A DNA stretch of 64,000 nt. Origin: Citrobacter amalonaticus. GTDB taxonomy: Bacteria; Pseudomonadota; Gammaproteobacteria; Enterobacterales; Enterobacteriaceae. The notes beneath the pieces were generated by a model, which saw nothing but the letters and a program-made list of their open reading frames with translations, was not told where the DNA came from and did no database searches. This document shows, piece by piece, positions 54,670 through 64,000 of the stretch (positions are counted from its first letter, which is position 1; every line of letters begins with the position of its first letter). The stretch covers positions 2,914,001 through 2,978,000 of the forward strand of contig NZ_AP024585.1 of assembly GCF_018323885.1 (NCBI RefSeq), read 5' to 3'. Both the position numbers and the translations under genes were made by a program.

Positions 54670-55806
54670 TTACCAGTTATGAAGGTCGCTGGCCGTATCC
54701 GTCATGTAACGGACACCGCTGATGGTCGGCAGCAACTGATTGATCAGACGGTTCCAGCGCGCGACCGGTGCGGTGGTGACATACACCACGTCATACGGCT
54801 GCAGACGGAATTCCGTCGCCATGACCAGAGAGGTCGCATCAGACATATCGAGCTGATAGATGTTGGCAATCTTGCCGCCAGGGCCTTTGCCTTTCAGCGG
54901 CCGGATCACGAAGATGCCGCTGGCGTTGGAGGTGGTCAGATCGATGCCTTCGGCGTTACCCAGCGCTTCGGTCAGCGTCATGCCGCTGAAGTCCATTTTG
55001 AGGGTGCTCTGTTTTTTCACTTCACCCATCACGAACACTTTCAGGTCGTCATTGCGCGGCACATAGAGAATATCGCCGGGATAAAGCAGACGGTTCTGGC
55101 TGAGATCGCCGTTTTGCATCAGCGCCTGCAGTGAAATGCGTTGTTCTTTACCTTTGTGCGTCAGCACCACGTTGCGCCAGTCAGCCACTTCCGTCAGGCC
55201 GCCGGCGGCGTTAATGGCGTCCAGCACGGTCAACGGCACGTTGGTGATCGCCTGCTGCCCGGATTTATTCACCTGCCCGGAGATGTAGGCTTTTTGCGAA
55301 CGGAAAGCGGCGATATTAACGTCCACCTGCGGGTCAGCAATGTACTTCGCTAAGCGCCCGGTAATATCACTACGGATTTCTGCCAGGGTTTTTCCGACCA
55401 CGCTGACCTTGCCGATGTACGGGTAAAACATGGTGCCATCGGGCTGAACCCAGTTACCGGTATCGCTGGAGCTACGGTATTGGCCCGCAGGCGTAGTGAG
55501 TTCCGGGTGATCCCAGACGGTCACGCTCAGCACATCCCCTGCCCCGACACGGTACTCATAGCTGGCGAGCTCCTGGTCCAGCGACATATTCGGCTGGGCG
55601 ACATTCGGGCGCGGGCGTAATTGTTCTACCAGTCGTGGCGTGAGTGGATACACGTTCACCATCCGGTCGAGATCAAAGTCAGCGTCTTGCTGTTTAATCA
55701 CGTCTTTGCCCATCGTAGACATATTGCTGCCCGGAAGTACTGTGCAACCGCTTATCAAGGTTACCGACACCAATAATGGCATCAATTTCATTTTGGATTT
55801 CATCAT
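54670..55806 (-). CDS. wza: Wza, outer-membrane polysaccharide export lipoprotein
   Basis: A 378-residue lipoprotein that forms the octameric outer-membrane channel for colanic acid. The signal peptide ends in a lipobox, LISGC, with the lipidated cysteine at residue 21. The poly-export domain has [20 protein letters not shown] near residue 85, followed by SLBB domains with [10 protein letters not shown]. First gene of the cps operon; its mRNA leader carries JUMPStart/ops. Confidence 0.96.
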   Translation of the reverse strand: MMKSKMKLMPLLVSVTLISGCTVLPGSNMSTMGKDVIKQQDADFDLDRMVNVYPLTPRLVEQLRPRPNVAQPNMSLDQELASYEYRVGAGDVLSVTVWDHPELTTPAGQYRSSSDTGNWVQPDGTMFYPYIGKVSVVGKTLAEIRSDITGRLAKYIADPQVDVNIAAFRSQKAYISGQVNKSGQQAITNVPLTVLDAINAAGGLTEVADWRNVVLTHKGKEQRISLQALMQNGDLSQNRLLYPGDILYVPRNDDLKVFVMGEVKKQSTLKMDFSGMTLTEALGNAEGIDLTTSNASGIFVIRPLKGKGPGGKIANIYQLDMSDATSLVMATEFRLQPYDVVYVTTAPVARWNRLINQLLPTISGVRYMTDTASDLHNW

Positions 55807-55984
55807 TGATTATTTATCACTTTGGCAGAGTAATTATCCTGTGCAATTTAAATAGCGACTTCGCCGTACACATTTACATTGCAGTTAATTGAAAAGAAAT
55901 TTAACTGGCATCAGTCCTAAAAAAATTGAATTCATCCGTAAGCTATTGACAGAATAATGCAGACTCGTCATCAGGCGTTCAGGC

Positions 55985-56022
55985 ACGCTACCGCCCCTGG
56001 CTTTTTAGCTACCAATACACTG
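55985..56022 (-). promoter_or_regulatory. JUMPStart with ops element, leader of the colanic acid operon
   Basis: On the minus strand the sequence reads CAGTGTATTGGTAGCTAAAA then AGCCAGGGGCGGTAGCGT. The ops site GGCGGTAGCGT (55985-55995) is identical to the copy before the O-antigen cluster. It lies 179 bases before the wza start codon and would recruit RfaH to the 23-kb cps operon. Confidence 0.94.
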
Positions 56023-56252
56023 ATTAGGTTATGTTTTTATAAGCCTTGTTATTTCACTGTTTGTCGTAACAGAGAAAATGTTAAGGCATTCTGAATGTCA
56101 GCCATTAATGAACCGGAACCCCACGTAATATATTTACTCGTCCATCATTAACGCTGGAAGAATTGTTACAGCTAACGTAATTGCAGGCAAGGTAACACGC
56201 CTGCTATTCTCTGTTTTTAAGATTAATATTAAGCGATATATTGGCCAGATTT

Positions 56253-56266
56253 TAGGAATTACTTGA
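56253..56266 (-). promoter_or_regulatory. Candidate RcsAB box upstream of wza
   Basis: On the minus strand TCAAGTAATTCCTA shares its whole right half (ATTCCTA) with the RcsAB consensus TAAGAATATTCCTA, and 9 of 14 bases overall. It lies about 230 bases upstream of JUMPStart, a plausible distance for the Rcs-controlled cps promoter. The left half is poor, so this is only a candidate. Confidence 0.45.
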
Positions 56267-56482
56267 TGTTGACAGAATCTATTTCCTCTATTCACCCTGC
56301 GATATTTCCTAAATAGCTTTTTGCCATATTTAATTATTCCCGACAGAAACTTTATGGTTATTTTCAGCGCAATCAGCAAGGTGAATACATGAGAAATCCC
56401 CTCTCGCCATTGCATTTTCCGTCCGCTTTATCCATGATCGAATTGTGACAATTGTCATATAACGAAAGGTATTACATTTACT

Positions 56483-58066
56483 ATGGAATGGATCGCCGAT
56501 CCGTCAATCTGGGCCGGACTGGTCACGCTGGTCGTGATCGAATTAGTCCTCGGCATTGATAACTTAGTCTTTATTGCCATCCTCGCAGAGAAACTGCCGC
56601 CTGCGCAGCGCGACCGTGCGCGCGTGACCGGGCTTATCCTGGCAATGCTGATGCGTCTGCTGCTGCTAGCATCAATCTCGTGGCTGGTCACGCTGACCAA
56701 ACCGCTGTTTAGCGTGCACGGTCTGAGCTTTAGCGCCCGCGATTTGATCATGTTGTTTGGGGGCTTCTTCCTGTTGTTTAAAGCCACAATGGAGCTGAAC
56801 GAACGGCTCGAAGGGAAAGACAGCAACAACCCCACTCAGCGCAAAGGGGCGAAATTCTGGGGCGTGGTGGCGCAAATTGTGGTGCTGGATGCCATCTTCT
56901 CGCTCGACTCCGTGATCACCGCCGTCGGTATGGTGGATCACCTGGCGGTGATGATGGCGGCGGTGATTATTGCCATCAGCCTGATGCTACTGGCGAGTAA
57001 GTCGCTCACCCGCTTTGTGAACAGCCACCCGACCATTGTCATCCTCTGTCTTAGCTTCCTGCTGATGATCGGCTTCAGTCTGGTGGCGGAAGGCTTCGGC
57101 TTCCGGATCCCGAAAGGGTATCTGTACGCCGCCATTGGCTTCTCGGTGATGATCGAAGCGTTGAACCAGTTGGCTATCTTTAACCGTCGTCGTTTCCTGT
57201 CGGCCAATCACACCCTGCGCCAACGGACGACCGAGGCGGTAATGCGTCTGTTGAGCGGCCAGAAAGAAGAAGCCGAACTGGATGCGGAAACCGCCTCGCT
57301 GCTGGTTGACCATGACGACAGCCAGATTTTCAACCCGCAAGAGCGTCGAATGATTGAGCGCGTACTCAACCTCAATCAGCGCACGGTCAGCAGTATTATG
57401 ACCTCGCGCCATGACATCGAGCATATCGACCTCACCGCGCCGGAAGAAGAGATTCGCTCGCTGCTGGAAAAAAACCAGCATACGCGCCTGGTGGTGACCG
57501 GTGGTCACGATGAGGAAGATCTGCTGGGCGTGGTGCACGTGATTGACCTGCTACAACAGTCGCTGCGCGGTGAACCGTTGAACCTGCGGGTATTGATTCG
57601 TCAGCCGCTGGTGTTCCCGGAAACGCTACCTCTGCTTCCGGCGCTGGAACAGTTCCGCAATGCGCGAACGCACTTTGCTTTTGTCGTCGATGAATTCGGC
57701 TCAGTGGAAGGGATCGTGACGCTCAGTGACGTCACGGAAACCATTGCCGGTAATCTGCCGAACGAGGCGGAAGAGATAGATGCCCGCCATGACATCCAGA
57801 AAAACCCGGACGGCTCATGGACCGTCAACGGCCACATGCCGCTGGAAGATCTGGTGCAATATGTCCCGCTGCCGCTTGATGAAAAACGGGAATATCACAC
57901 CATTGCGGGTCTGCTGATGGAAGAATTGCAGCGCGTGCCGAAGCCGGGAGAAGAAGTCCAGGTGGGCGATTTCCTGCTCAAAACGTTGCAGGTGGAAAGC
58001 CATCGCGTACAGAAGGTTCAAATTATGCCTTTACGCAATGAGGATGAGATGGATTACGAGGTTTAA
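56483..58066 (+). CDS. yegH: YegH, TerC/CBS/CorC-domain inner-membrane protein
   Basis: A 527-residue protein. The N-terminal TerC-like domain has about seven helices with acidic residues in [20 protein letters not shown] and [20 protein letters not shown]. Two CBS domains follow (about residues 305-430; [14 protein letters not shown] and [20 protein letters not shown]), then a CorC_HlyC domain. The family is linked to metal ion homeostasis or export; the YegH substrate is not established. Confidence 0.94.
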   Translation: MEWIADPSIWAGLVTLVVIELVLGIDNLVFIAILAEKLPPAQRDRARVTGLILAMLMRLLLLASISWLVTLTKPLFSVHGLSFSARDLIMLFGGFFLLFKATMELNERLEGKDSNNPTQRKGAKFWGVVAQIVVLDAIFSLDSVITAVGMVDHLAVMMAAVIIAISLMLLASKSLTRFVNSHPTIVILCLSFLLMIGFSLVAEGFGFRIPKGYLYAAIGFSVMIEALNQLAIFNRRRFLSANHTLRQRTTEAVMRLLSGQKEEAELDAETASLLVDHDDSQIFNPQERRMIERVLNLNQRTVSSIMTSRHDIEHIDLTAPEEEIRSLLEKNQHTRLVVTGGHDEEDLLGVVHVIDLLQQSLRGEPLNLRVLIRQPLVFPETLPLLPALEQFRNARTHFAFVVDEFGSVEGIVTLSDVTETIAGNLPNEAEEIDARHDIQKNPDGSWTVNGHMPLEDLVQYVPLPLDEKREYHTIAGLLMEELQRVPKPGEEVQVGDFLLKTLQVESHRVQKVQIMPLRNEDEMDYEV

Positions 58067-58075
58067 TATAAAACA

Positions 58076-58160
58076 ATGCCGGGTGACGAATGTGCCGCCC
58101 GGCATATGGCCATTATCCGTTTCCAGGCCGGATTAAGACGCGAAGCGTCGCCATCCGGTA
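58076..58160. repeat. REP/BIME cluster between yegH and asmA
   Basis: Two palindromic units lie in the convergent gap: ATGCCGGG...CCCGGCAT (58076-58105) and a standard REP at 58123-58160 (CCAGGCCGGATTAAGACGCG then AAGCGTCGCCATCCGGTAC). They probably protect the 3' ends of both converging mRNAs. No separate T-rich terminator was seen. Confidence 0.8.
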
Positions 58161-58176
58161 CACACGCCCTACCGAA

Positions 58177-60030
58177 TCAGAGTTTATCCAGCAGCTTCTT
58201 CACATCTTTGCCGTTGCGGGAATCTTTATTTCGCTCCGCCCAGTCGTTCAGACGACGCTTCGCTTCATCCTGCATATGCTTACGCAGTAACTGATCCACC
58301 TGCAGATTGTAATTCAGCGCCTGCCAGTTACCGTAAACTCGCAGCGGAACCGGAGTCGCCTTCAGGAAATCGATCAGCTTGCTTTCTCCCTTCCAGCCAT
58401 CCAGCACCCGCACGTTAAACTGCGTGTCACAGGTTTGCCCGACCAGGTCGAGCGTCCCCTGCCCCGTCAGGGACAACATTGCGGACTCGCCTGCCATGTT
58501 ATCCAGCGTCAGTTTACCGTGATCCAGCGTCAGGTCCGTGACAAAGCGGGCCAGACGCGTCGCGTTATCAACGCTTTGCATCGACTGTACATCGCCGCCG
58601 CTGCGTTCCACGGCCTGCTGAATCAACTGCTGGAAGTTCATGCCCTCCATCCGCGTGTCGCGCATGTCAACATGGGCTTTCCCCTGCCAGCTGTGACGGA
58701 ATGACTGGGCATCGATATCCACACCGGAAAAATCTCCCGCCAGCGACATCTTGCCGGTCAGGGCAATCGGATAGTTGAATGCCTTGAGGATCGTACCGAT
58801 TTCAACGTCGTCCAGACGCGGCTGGAATACCACTTGTGGCGTTTGCGCACGCGTATCCAGCGTCCCCGGCAGCGATATCATCCCGCCATCGAGTTTGCCT
58901 TGCAGTTCAGCGATCGTCAGCACATCGGACTGATTCGTCATACGGCTACTGACGTCGGTAAAATTCATCCCACGCCAGGTCACGTTATCCGCTTTCAGCG
59001 CGATATCGGCACTAAAGCCTTTCAGCCCCTGATAGGCGGGTTCATCCACACGACTTGAAATCACCGGACGCGCCAGCGGCGGCTGACTTCCCCCCTGCGC
59101 CACCGCGCCGTTGGCGCTGCTGGCATTTTCGGGCGGTGCTAACAGGTTATCCAGATTCAGGCGGGCAAATTGCAGGTTGACGAGCCATGCCGGTTGTTCC
59201 TTCAGCGTCACCTGCACGTTTCCGGTCAGGGCGCTATCGTTCGCCGTCACATTGAGTTGGCTGAAGGTGAGCGTTTTCTTCTCTTCCTGCCACTGCGCCT
59301 GCAGTTGTCCCTGCCCCTGGATGCCCTGTTTCGGCAAATCGGCGCCCTGCAACTGCCAGCTTAACTGTTGAATACCCGCGGTGAAGTTATGCGGATAGTC
59401 GGAAGCGTCAACGGTACCGTTGAAAGCAAGGGTAAGGTCGCGCTGGTCGCGATTCACCCGGCCTGAAAATTCGAAGGTGCCGCGATGCTGTGCATCCTGC
59501 TCCATCTGCAGACGAATATCGCGAACGGTTACCTGTTCATCATCTTCATGCTGAAAGACCAGTACGCTGTCCGCTACACGCAGGCTGGCGACATCAAACG
59601 ACCAACCGCGATCTTCAGCAACATCTGGCAAGGTGTTGTCTTTCGGGGCCACCGGGGCGTTTTCACGGCGTACCGCTTCCGTTTGCGGCGTTAGCTGAAT
59701 CACTGCGCCTTTGAGCATCACCTGTTTGACACTGAGCTGATGGCTCAGCAGCGGCCACAGTGCGACATCCAGACGCATATTATCCGCACGAACCAGGGGT
59801 TCAGCGGCCCCTTCTGCCGTTAACACCATACGCCCGGAGAGGATGCTGAGTTGCGGCCAGACGTGCCAGCGCAGTGGGCCGTCCAGTTGCAGTTGATAAC
59901 CGCTTCGCGCAGCCACCTGTTGCACCATATAGGCGCGGAAATCATTCGGATTGACTAACAATACTAACGCGGAGAAGCCGGCCACCAACACGACCAGCAA
60001 AATCATCAGCGTCGTCAGAAATCGTCTCAT
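58177..60030 (-). CDS. asmA: AsmA, outer-membrane assembly / lipid-transfer AsmA-like protein
   Basis: A 617-residue inner-membrane-anchored periplasmic protein. A single N-terminal helix (about residues 5-27, LTTLMILLVVLVAGFSALVLL) anchors a long beta-rich body. The AsmA N-terminal domain starts NPNDFRAYMVQQVAARSGYQ. Loss of asmA affects OmpF assembly and LPS levels, and the wider family resembles bridge-like lipid-transfer proteins. It is 21 bases after dcd, so probably co-transcribed. Confidence 0.94.
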   Translation of the reverse strand: MRRFLTTLMILLVVLVAGFSALVLLVNPNDFRAYMVQQVAARSGYQLQLDGPLRWHVWPQLSILSGRMVLTAEGAAEPLVRADNMRLDVALWPLLSHQLSVKQVMLKGAVIQLTPQTEAVRRENAPVAPKDNTLPDVAEDRGWSFDVASLRVADSVLVFQHEDDEQVTVRDIRLQMEQDAQHRGTFEFSGRVNRDQRDLTLAFNGTVDASDYPHNFTAGIQQLSWQLQGADLPKQGIQGQGQLQAQWQEEKKTLTFSQLNVTANDSALTGNVQVTLKEQPAWLVNLQFARLNLDNLLAPPENASSANGAVAQGGSQPPLARPVISSRVDEPAYQGLKGFSADIALKADNVTWRGMNFTDVSSRMTNQSDVLTIAELQGKLDGGMISLPGTLDTRAQTPQVVFQPRLDDVEIGTILKAFNYPIALTGKMSLAGDFSGVDIDAQSFRHSWQGKAHVDMRDTRMEGMNFQQLIQQAVERSGGDVQSMQSVDNATRLARFVTDLTLDHGKLTLDNMAGESAMLSLTGQGTLDLVGQTCDTQFNVRVLDGWKGESKLIDFLKATPVPLRVYGNWQALNYNLQVDQLLRKHMQDEAKRRLNDWAERNKDSRNGKDVKKLLDKL

Positions 60031-60051
60031 GCTATCCTCAATGGAGTAGAC

Positions 60052-60633
60052 TCAGTCTTTATCAATCCGGCTGGCGACAGCGCCCTGCTGATCGCGATAC
60101 TTCGCATCTTCACGACGGTTGTAAGGTCTAAGCGCAGGTCCCGATAGCGGCTCGAAACTCAACGCGCCGATCAGCATCCCTGGGCGCAGAGCCAGCGGCA
60201 ATTTACCGGAATTATAGAATTCCAGCACGATACAGCCAGACCAGCCCGGATCGATACGGTGCGCGGTCACATGAACCATCAGACCCAGGCGCGCCAGTGA
60301 AGAGCGACCGTCCAGCCACCCCACCAGGTCCGCTGGCAGGGTCACCGACTCATAGGTCACTGCCAGCGCCAGTTCGCCAGGATGCAGGTAAAATGCATCC
60401 CCTTCCGCCAGGACTATCTCATCGCTCATTACGCGATCCAGCGCAGCGCTCACTTCTGCCTTCGGTCCACTTAAATCGATAAAGGCAGCGGTATGTCCAC
60501 TAAATGTACGAAATTTATTGCCCAGGCGCACATCCACAGTTGCGCCATTAATGCGCTCAACGGGCGGACGCGGGTTGATCGACAAACGGCCTTCATCAAG
60601 CCAGGCTTCAATATCTCGGTCACACAGACGCAT
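60052..60633 (-). CDS. dcd: Dcd, dCTP deaminase
   Basis: A 193-residue trimeric enzyme deaminating dCTP to dUTP, the main source of dUMP for thymidylate in enterics. It has [12 protein letters not shown], and the substrate loop [20 protein letters not shown] followed by PGWSG with the catalytic glutamate in CIVLEFYN near residue 138. ATG 60633 follows AAAGGAGAAAGTGCC; the frame continues upstream to 60687 without family similarity. Confidence 0.97.
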   Translation of the reverse strand: MRLCDRDIEAWLDEGRLSINPRPPVERINGATVDVRLGNKFRTFSGHTAAFIDLSGPKAEVSAALDRVMSDEIVLAEGDAFYLHPGELALAVTYESVTLPADLVGWLDGRSSLARLGLMVHVTAHRIDPGWSGCIVLEFYNSGKLPLALRPGMLIGALSFEPLSGPALRPYNRREDAKYRDQQGAVASRIDKD

Positions 60634-60724
60634 GGCACTTTCTCCTTTCGTGCATCGGGCGCTTAACGCATTGTGCATTAAGGGCAAACCAGGTTATCAC
60701 TGAACGGTACACAATTCGCCGGGC

Positions 60725-61366
60725 TTATTCAAAGAACTGACTGATTTTCGCTTTCAGAATATCAATGGCGATGCGATTTTTCCCACCGCGCGGCACGATA
60801 ATATCGGCGTATTGTTTAGACGGTTCAATAAATTGCAGGAACATCGGACGCACGGTCTTCTGATACTGCGCCATGACGGAATCCATTGAACGACCACGTT
60901 CGTTAACATCACGCTTGATACGGCGCATCAGGCAGATATCCAGCGGGGTATCGACAAAAATAGAGAAGTTCATCTCTTCGCGTAAACGCGCGTCGGTCAG
61001 CAGCAAAATCCCTTCAAGAATGATGACTTTCTTTGGCTCAACACGAACCGTCTCTTTCATGCGGGTGTGTTCGACGTAGCTGTATACCGGTAGTTCGATC
61101 GCCGAACCCCGTTTGAGGGCCTGCAGGTGCTGAAACAGGAGGCTGTGATCCATCGCATTCGGATGGTCGTAGTTAGTTTTAACGCGTTCTTCCATCGACA
61201 GATGGCTTTGATCTTTGTAATAGCTGTCTTCGGGAATAACGCCGATATGTTCGTCACCGACTTGTTCACGCAACTCGCGATAAAGGGTACTGGCAATAAG
61301 ACTCTTGCCGGAAGCCGATGCGCCAGCAATACCGATAATGACGCACTGATGGGACTGATCAGTCAT
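60725..61366 (-). CDS. udk: Udk, uridine/cytidine kinase
   Basis: A 213-residue P-loop kinase of pyrimidine salvage that phosphorylates uridine and cytidine with ATP or GTP. The Walker A motif [11 protein letters not shown] is at residues 12-22. [10 protein letters not shown] near 45, YDHPNAMDH near 66 and [13 protein letters not shown] near 152 match the family. It lies 91 bases upstream of dcd in the same direction, joining two pyrimidine nucleotide genes. Confidence 0.97.
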   Translation of the reverse strand: MTDQSHQCVIIGIAGASASGKSLIASTLYRELREQVGDEHIGVIPEDSYYKDQSHLSMEERVKTNYDHPNAMDHSLLFQHLQALKRGSAIELPVYSYVEHTRMKETVRVEPKKVIILEGILLLTDARLREEMNFSIFVDTPLDICLMRRIKRDVNERGRSMDSVMAQYQKTVRPMFLQFIEPSKQYADIIVPRGGKNRIAIDILKAKISQFFE

Positions 61367-61692
61367 AAATTTAGCGACCTGAATAACCTGGTTAGGAAGG
61401 ACGACGCCGCATGGGCGTCAAACGCGGCAATTATAGGGATTTCGGGCGTGCGATACCAGTCGAGATAGCAGGGAGTGTATTTCGCGCCCAACGTTTCCCT
61501 GTCGCAAATTTATTTGTTCAGATTTAGAGCACCCCGCGGAATTAACCCGGTTTCGCAGTAATTAATCGCCATATAATGTCAAATAATGAGCAACCGGGAT
61601 ATAAATTGTAAATTGTTTGTACTAGCATAAACAGAGAATATCACGATGCGTCCGGGCGTTCCGCGACGTTCCGGCCACTCGGATACAGGGTA
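61367..61692. promoter_or_regulatory. Divergent intergenic region between udk and dgcE
   Basis: A 326-base gap that must hold the udk promoter (minus) and the dgcE promoter (plus). A GC-rich palindromic stretch (GACGCCG/CGTC around 61402-61420) lies 40-55 bases upstream of the udk start and could fold in its leader. No gene or repeat is recognised. Confidence 0.6.
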
Positions 61693-64000
61693 ATGAGTAA
61701 ACCATCCCAACATGTTTTAGTTACCTTGCCGCATCCTCTGCTGCGCTTCGTCAGTTTAGGGCTGACGGCTTTTATTTTTACCCTTTTCTCACTGGAATTA
61801 TCCCAGTTTGGCACCCAACTCGCCCCGCTCTGGTTCCCGACGTCGATCATGATGGTGGCCTTTTACCGTCACGCCGGACGGATGTGGCCCGGAATTGCGC
61901 TCGCCTGTTCGTTAGGGAGCATCGGCGCATCGCTGGTCTTGTTCCCGCCCAGCGCGCTGAATTTTACCTACACCGCGATCAACATCATTGAAGCCGTCGT
62001 CGGCGCCATGCTGTTACGTAAGCTGTTACCCTGGTACAACCCGTTACAGAATCTCAATGACTGGCTACGTCTTGCCTTCGGCAGTGCGGTTATCCCGCCG
62101 CTGTTGGGCGGTATTCTGGTGTGGATTATGTCGCCGAATGAAACGCCGTTGAAAGCGTTTCTGATTTGGGTGCTGTCGGAATCCATCGGCGCGCTGGCGC
62201 TGGTACCGTTGGGATTATTGTTCAAACCACATTACCTGTTGCGCCACCGCAACCCGCGTCTGCTCCTGGAAACATTGCTGACGCTAGTCGTCACCCTGGT
62301 TCTGAGCTGGTTCGCCATGAAGTATGTTCCATGGCCCTTTACGTTAGTGATCGTATTGCTGATGTGGAGCGCCGTGCGGTTGCCACGGATGGAAGCCTTT
62401 CTCATCTTCCTCGCTACCGTCATGATGGTATCGCTGATGATGGCGGCCGACCCGTCACTGTTGGTCACCCCCAAAGTGCATGTCATGAACAACCTGCCGT
62501 GGCTGCCGTTCTTAATGATTCTCTTACCCGCGAACATCATGACCATGGTGATGTACGCCTTTCGCGCCGAACGTAAGCACATTACGGAAAGCGAAGAACG
62601 TTTTCGCAACGCGATGGAGTATTCAGCGATCGGTATGGCGCTGGTCGGTACAGAAGGGCAATGGCTGCAGGCCAACAAAGCGTTATGCCAGTTTCTCGGC
62701 TATAACCAGGATGAGTTACGCGCGCTGACCTTTCAGCAGCTCACCTGGCCGGAAGACCTGCATAAAGATCTGGAGCAACTCACCATGCTGGTGAGCGGCG
62801 ACATTAATAGCTATTCGATGGAGAAACGCTATTACACCCGTACGGGCGAGATCGTCTGGGCGCTGCTGACCGTCTCGCTGGTCCGCCATTCTGACGGCAC
62901 GCCGCTTTACTTTATTGCCCAAATTGAAGATATCAACGATCTCAAACATACCGAATGGGTTAACAAACGGCTGATGGAACGCATCACGCTGGCAAACGAA
63001 GCTGGCGGCATTGGGATCTGGGAATGGGAACTGCAACCCGACGTCATCAGTTGGGATAAGCGTATGTTCGAACTGTATGAGGTTCCCGCTCATGTTAAGC
63101 CCACCTGGTCGCTCTGGTACGACTGCGTTATCCCGGAAGACCGCGAGTATGCAGAAAAGGTGGTGCGTGACTCCTTAGCCGCGCGCCTGCCTTTTAAGAT
63201 GGAATTCCGCATTGCGGTGAAAGACGGCGTCCGCCATATCCGCTCGCTGGCGAATCGGGTGTTAAATAAAGATGGCGAAGTCGAACGACTGCTCGGTATC
63301 AATATGGACATGACCGAAGTGAAGCAGTTGAATGAAGCGCTGTTTCAGGAAAAAGAGCGTTTGCACATTACCCTCGACTCCATCGGGGAAGCGGTGGTGT
63401 GTATTGACGTTGATCTGAAAGTTACTTTTATGAACCCGGTCGCCGAGAAGATGAGCGGCTGGCAGCAGGAGAATGCCATTGGCGTACCGCTGTTGACGGT
63501 ACTGCGCATCACCTTTGGCGATAACGGCCCGCTGATGGAGAACATCTACAGTGCTGATATGTCCCGCTCCGCCATCGAACAGGATGTGGTTCTCCATTGT
63601 CGCAACGGCGGCAGTTACGACATTCACTACAGCATAACCCCGCTTAGCACCCTGGACGGTGGAAATATCGGTTCAGTGCTGGTGATTCAGGATGTCACCG
63701 AGTCACGTAAGATGTTGCGCCAGCTAAGCTACAGCGCCACCCACGACGCCCTCACCCACCTGACCAATCGGGCTAGTTTTGAAAACAAGCTGAAACTGCT
63801 GCTGCAAACCGTCCGCAGTGCGCATCAGCGCCACGCGCTGGTCTTTATCGATCTTGATCGTTTTAAAGCGGTAAATGACAGCGCCGGTCACGCGGCGGGC
63901 GATGCGCTGCTGCGCGAACTGGCGCAACTGATGCTCAGCATGTTGCGTTCCAGCGACGTGCTGGCGCGTCTGGGCGGTGATGAGTTCGGCCTGCTGTTGC
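61693..64000 (+). CDS. dgcE: DgcE (YegE), membrane diguanylate cyclase, 3' end beyond window
   Basis: The first 769 codons of a gene about 1,100 codons long in E. coli. ATG 61693 opens MSKPSQHVLVTLPHPLL. A MASE1 sensor of about eight to ten helices covers residues 1-300, with FSLELSQFGTQLAPLWFPTS near 30. Three PAS domains follow (about 305-420, 430-550 and 555-670), beginning FRNAMEYSAIGMALVG, ITLANEAGGIGIWEW and LHITLDSIGEAVVCID. The GGDEF domain starts near 680 (THDALTHLTNRASF) and reaches an intact RLGGDEFG at the right edge, so cyclic-di-GMP synthesis is likely. The degenerate EAL half expected in this family lies outside. No frameshift seen. Confidence 0.93.
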   Translation, partial: MSKPSQHVLVTLPHPLLRFVSLGLTAFIFTLFSLELSQFGTQLAPLWFPTSIMMVAFYRHAGRMWPGIALACSLGSIGASLVLFPPSALNFTYTAINIIEAVVGAMLLRKLLPWYNPLQNLNDWLRLAFGSAVIPPLLGGILVWIMSPNETPLKAFLIWVLSESIGALALVPLGLLFKPHYLLRHRNPRLLLETLLTLVVTLVLSWFAMKYVPWPFTLVIVLLMWSAVRLPRMEAFLIFLATVMMVSLMMAADPSLLVTPKVHVMNNLPWLPFLMILLPANIMTMVMYAFRAERKHITESEERFRNAMEYSAIGMALVGTEGQWLQANKALCQFLGYNQDELRALTFQQLTWPEDLHKDLEQLTMLVSGDINSYSMEKRYYTRTGEIVWALLTVSLVRHSDGTPLYFIAQIEDINDLKHTEWVNKRLMERITLANEAGGIGIWEWELQPDVISWDKRMFELYEVPAHVKPTWSLWYDCVIPEDREYAEKVVRDSLAARLPFKMEFRIAVKDGVRHIRSLANRVLNKDGEVERLLGINMDMTEVKQLNEALFQEKERLHITLDSIGEAVVCIDVDLKVTFMNPVAEKMSGWQQENAIGVPLLTVLRITFGDNGPLMENIYSADMSRSAIEQDVVLHCRNGGSYDIHYSITPLSTLDGGNIGSVLVIQDVTESRKMLRQLSYSATHDALTHLTNRASFENKLKLLLQTVRSAHQRHALVFIDLDRFKAVNDSAGHAAGDALLRELAQLMLSMLRSSDVLARLGGDEFGLLL

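Larger units (their letters stand above)
55807..56482. promoter_or_regulatory. Divergent control region between wza and yegH
   Basis: A 676-base A/T-rich region holding the cps promoter and leader (minus strand) and the yegH promoter (plus strand). The only firmly recognised element is the JUMPStart/ops at 55985-56022. A partial RcsAB-box match lies at 56253-56266. Short open frames here lack ribosome-binding sites and family similarity and are not called. Confidence 0.75.

Noticed and set aside
56134..56415. A 93-codon minus-strand open frame in the wza-yegH gap
   Set aside because: No ribosome-binding site or family similarity; the region is expected to be regulatory.

Overview
The window is a chromosomal segment of an enteric bacterium (family Enterobacteriaceae). 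The gene order from yeeX through yegE, the his operon with its His-rich leader, and the gnd-ugd-wzzB and galF-colanic acid blocks all match the Escherichia/Salmonella/Citrobacter backbone. The left edge carries the end of a propanediol-utilisation (pdu) operon (pduW tail and pduX) directly before yeeX. Salmonella and Citrobacter have this arrangement; most E. coli do not. dacD sits directly beside sbcB, without the phs/sopA genes Salmonella has there, and yeeD-yeeE are present. Citrobacter is therefore the best guess; this is inference from synteny, not a database result.

Layout. 1-1.1 kb: end of the pdu operon. 1.1-11.2 kb: housekeeping and accessory genes yeeX, yeeA, sbmC (with a consensus LexA box), dacD, sbcB, the thiosulfate uptake pair yeeD/yeeE (tsuB/tsuA), the putrescine importer plaP, the LysR regulator yeeY and yeeZ. 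11.25-18.6 kb: the complete histidine operon hisLGDCBHAFI with promoter, leader peptide and attenuator. 18.6-22.6 kb: wzzB, ugd and gnd, all on the minus strand. 22.6-31.7 kb: a strongly AT-rich, strain-variable O-antigen cluster of ten tightly overlapping minus-strand genes, led by a JUMPStart/ops element. 32.0-32.9 kb: galF. 33.1-55.8 kb: the full colanic acid (cps/wca) operon wza-wzb-wzc-wcaABCDEF-gmd-fcl-gmm-wcaI-cpsB-cpsG-wcaJ-wzxC-wcaKLM, read on the minus strand from a second JUMPStart/ops element. 56.5-64 kb: yegH, asmA, dcd, udk and the 5' part of the diguanylate cyclase gene dgcE (yegE), which runs off the right edge.

How it works together. About half the window makes surface polysaccharide. 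cpsB/cpsG make GDP-mannose, gmd/fcl convert it to GDP-fucose, ugd supplies UDP-glucuronate, WcaJ starts the colanic acid unit on undecaprenyl phosphate, Wca transferases extend and decorate it, WzxC flips it, WcaD polymerises it and Wza-Wzb-Wzc exports it. The O-antigen cluster has its own flippase, polymerase and glycosyltransferases and relies on WzzB for chain length. Both operons carry the RfaH recruitment site (ops).

The least ordinary part is the start of the O-antigen cluster. It holds a small HAD phosphatase, a fusion of a degenerate nucleotidyltransferase to a choline-kinase-like domain (architecture as in LicCA proteins), and a separate nucleotidyltransferase. Together they look like a pathway making an activated phosphorylated building block that I cannot name. 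No transferase for it, and no nucleotide-sugar synthesis genes, are visible in the cluster. No IS element, prophage, CRISPR array, tRNA or rRNA gene was seen.
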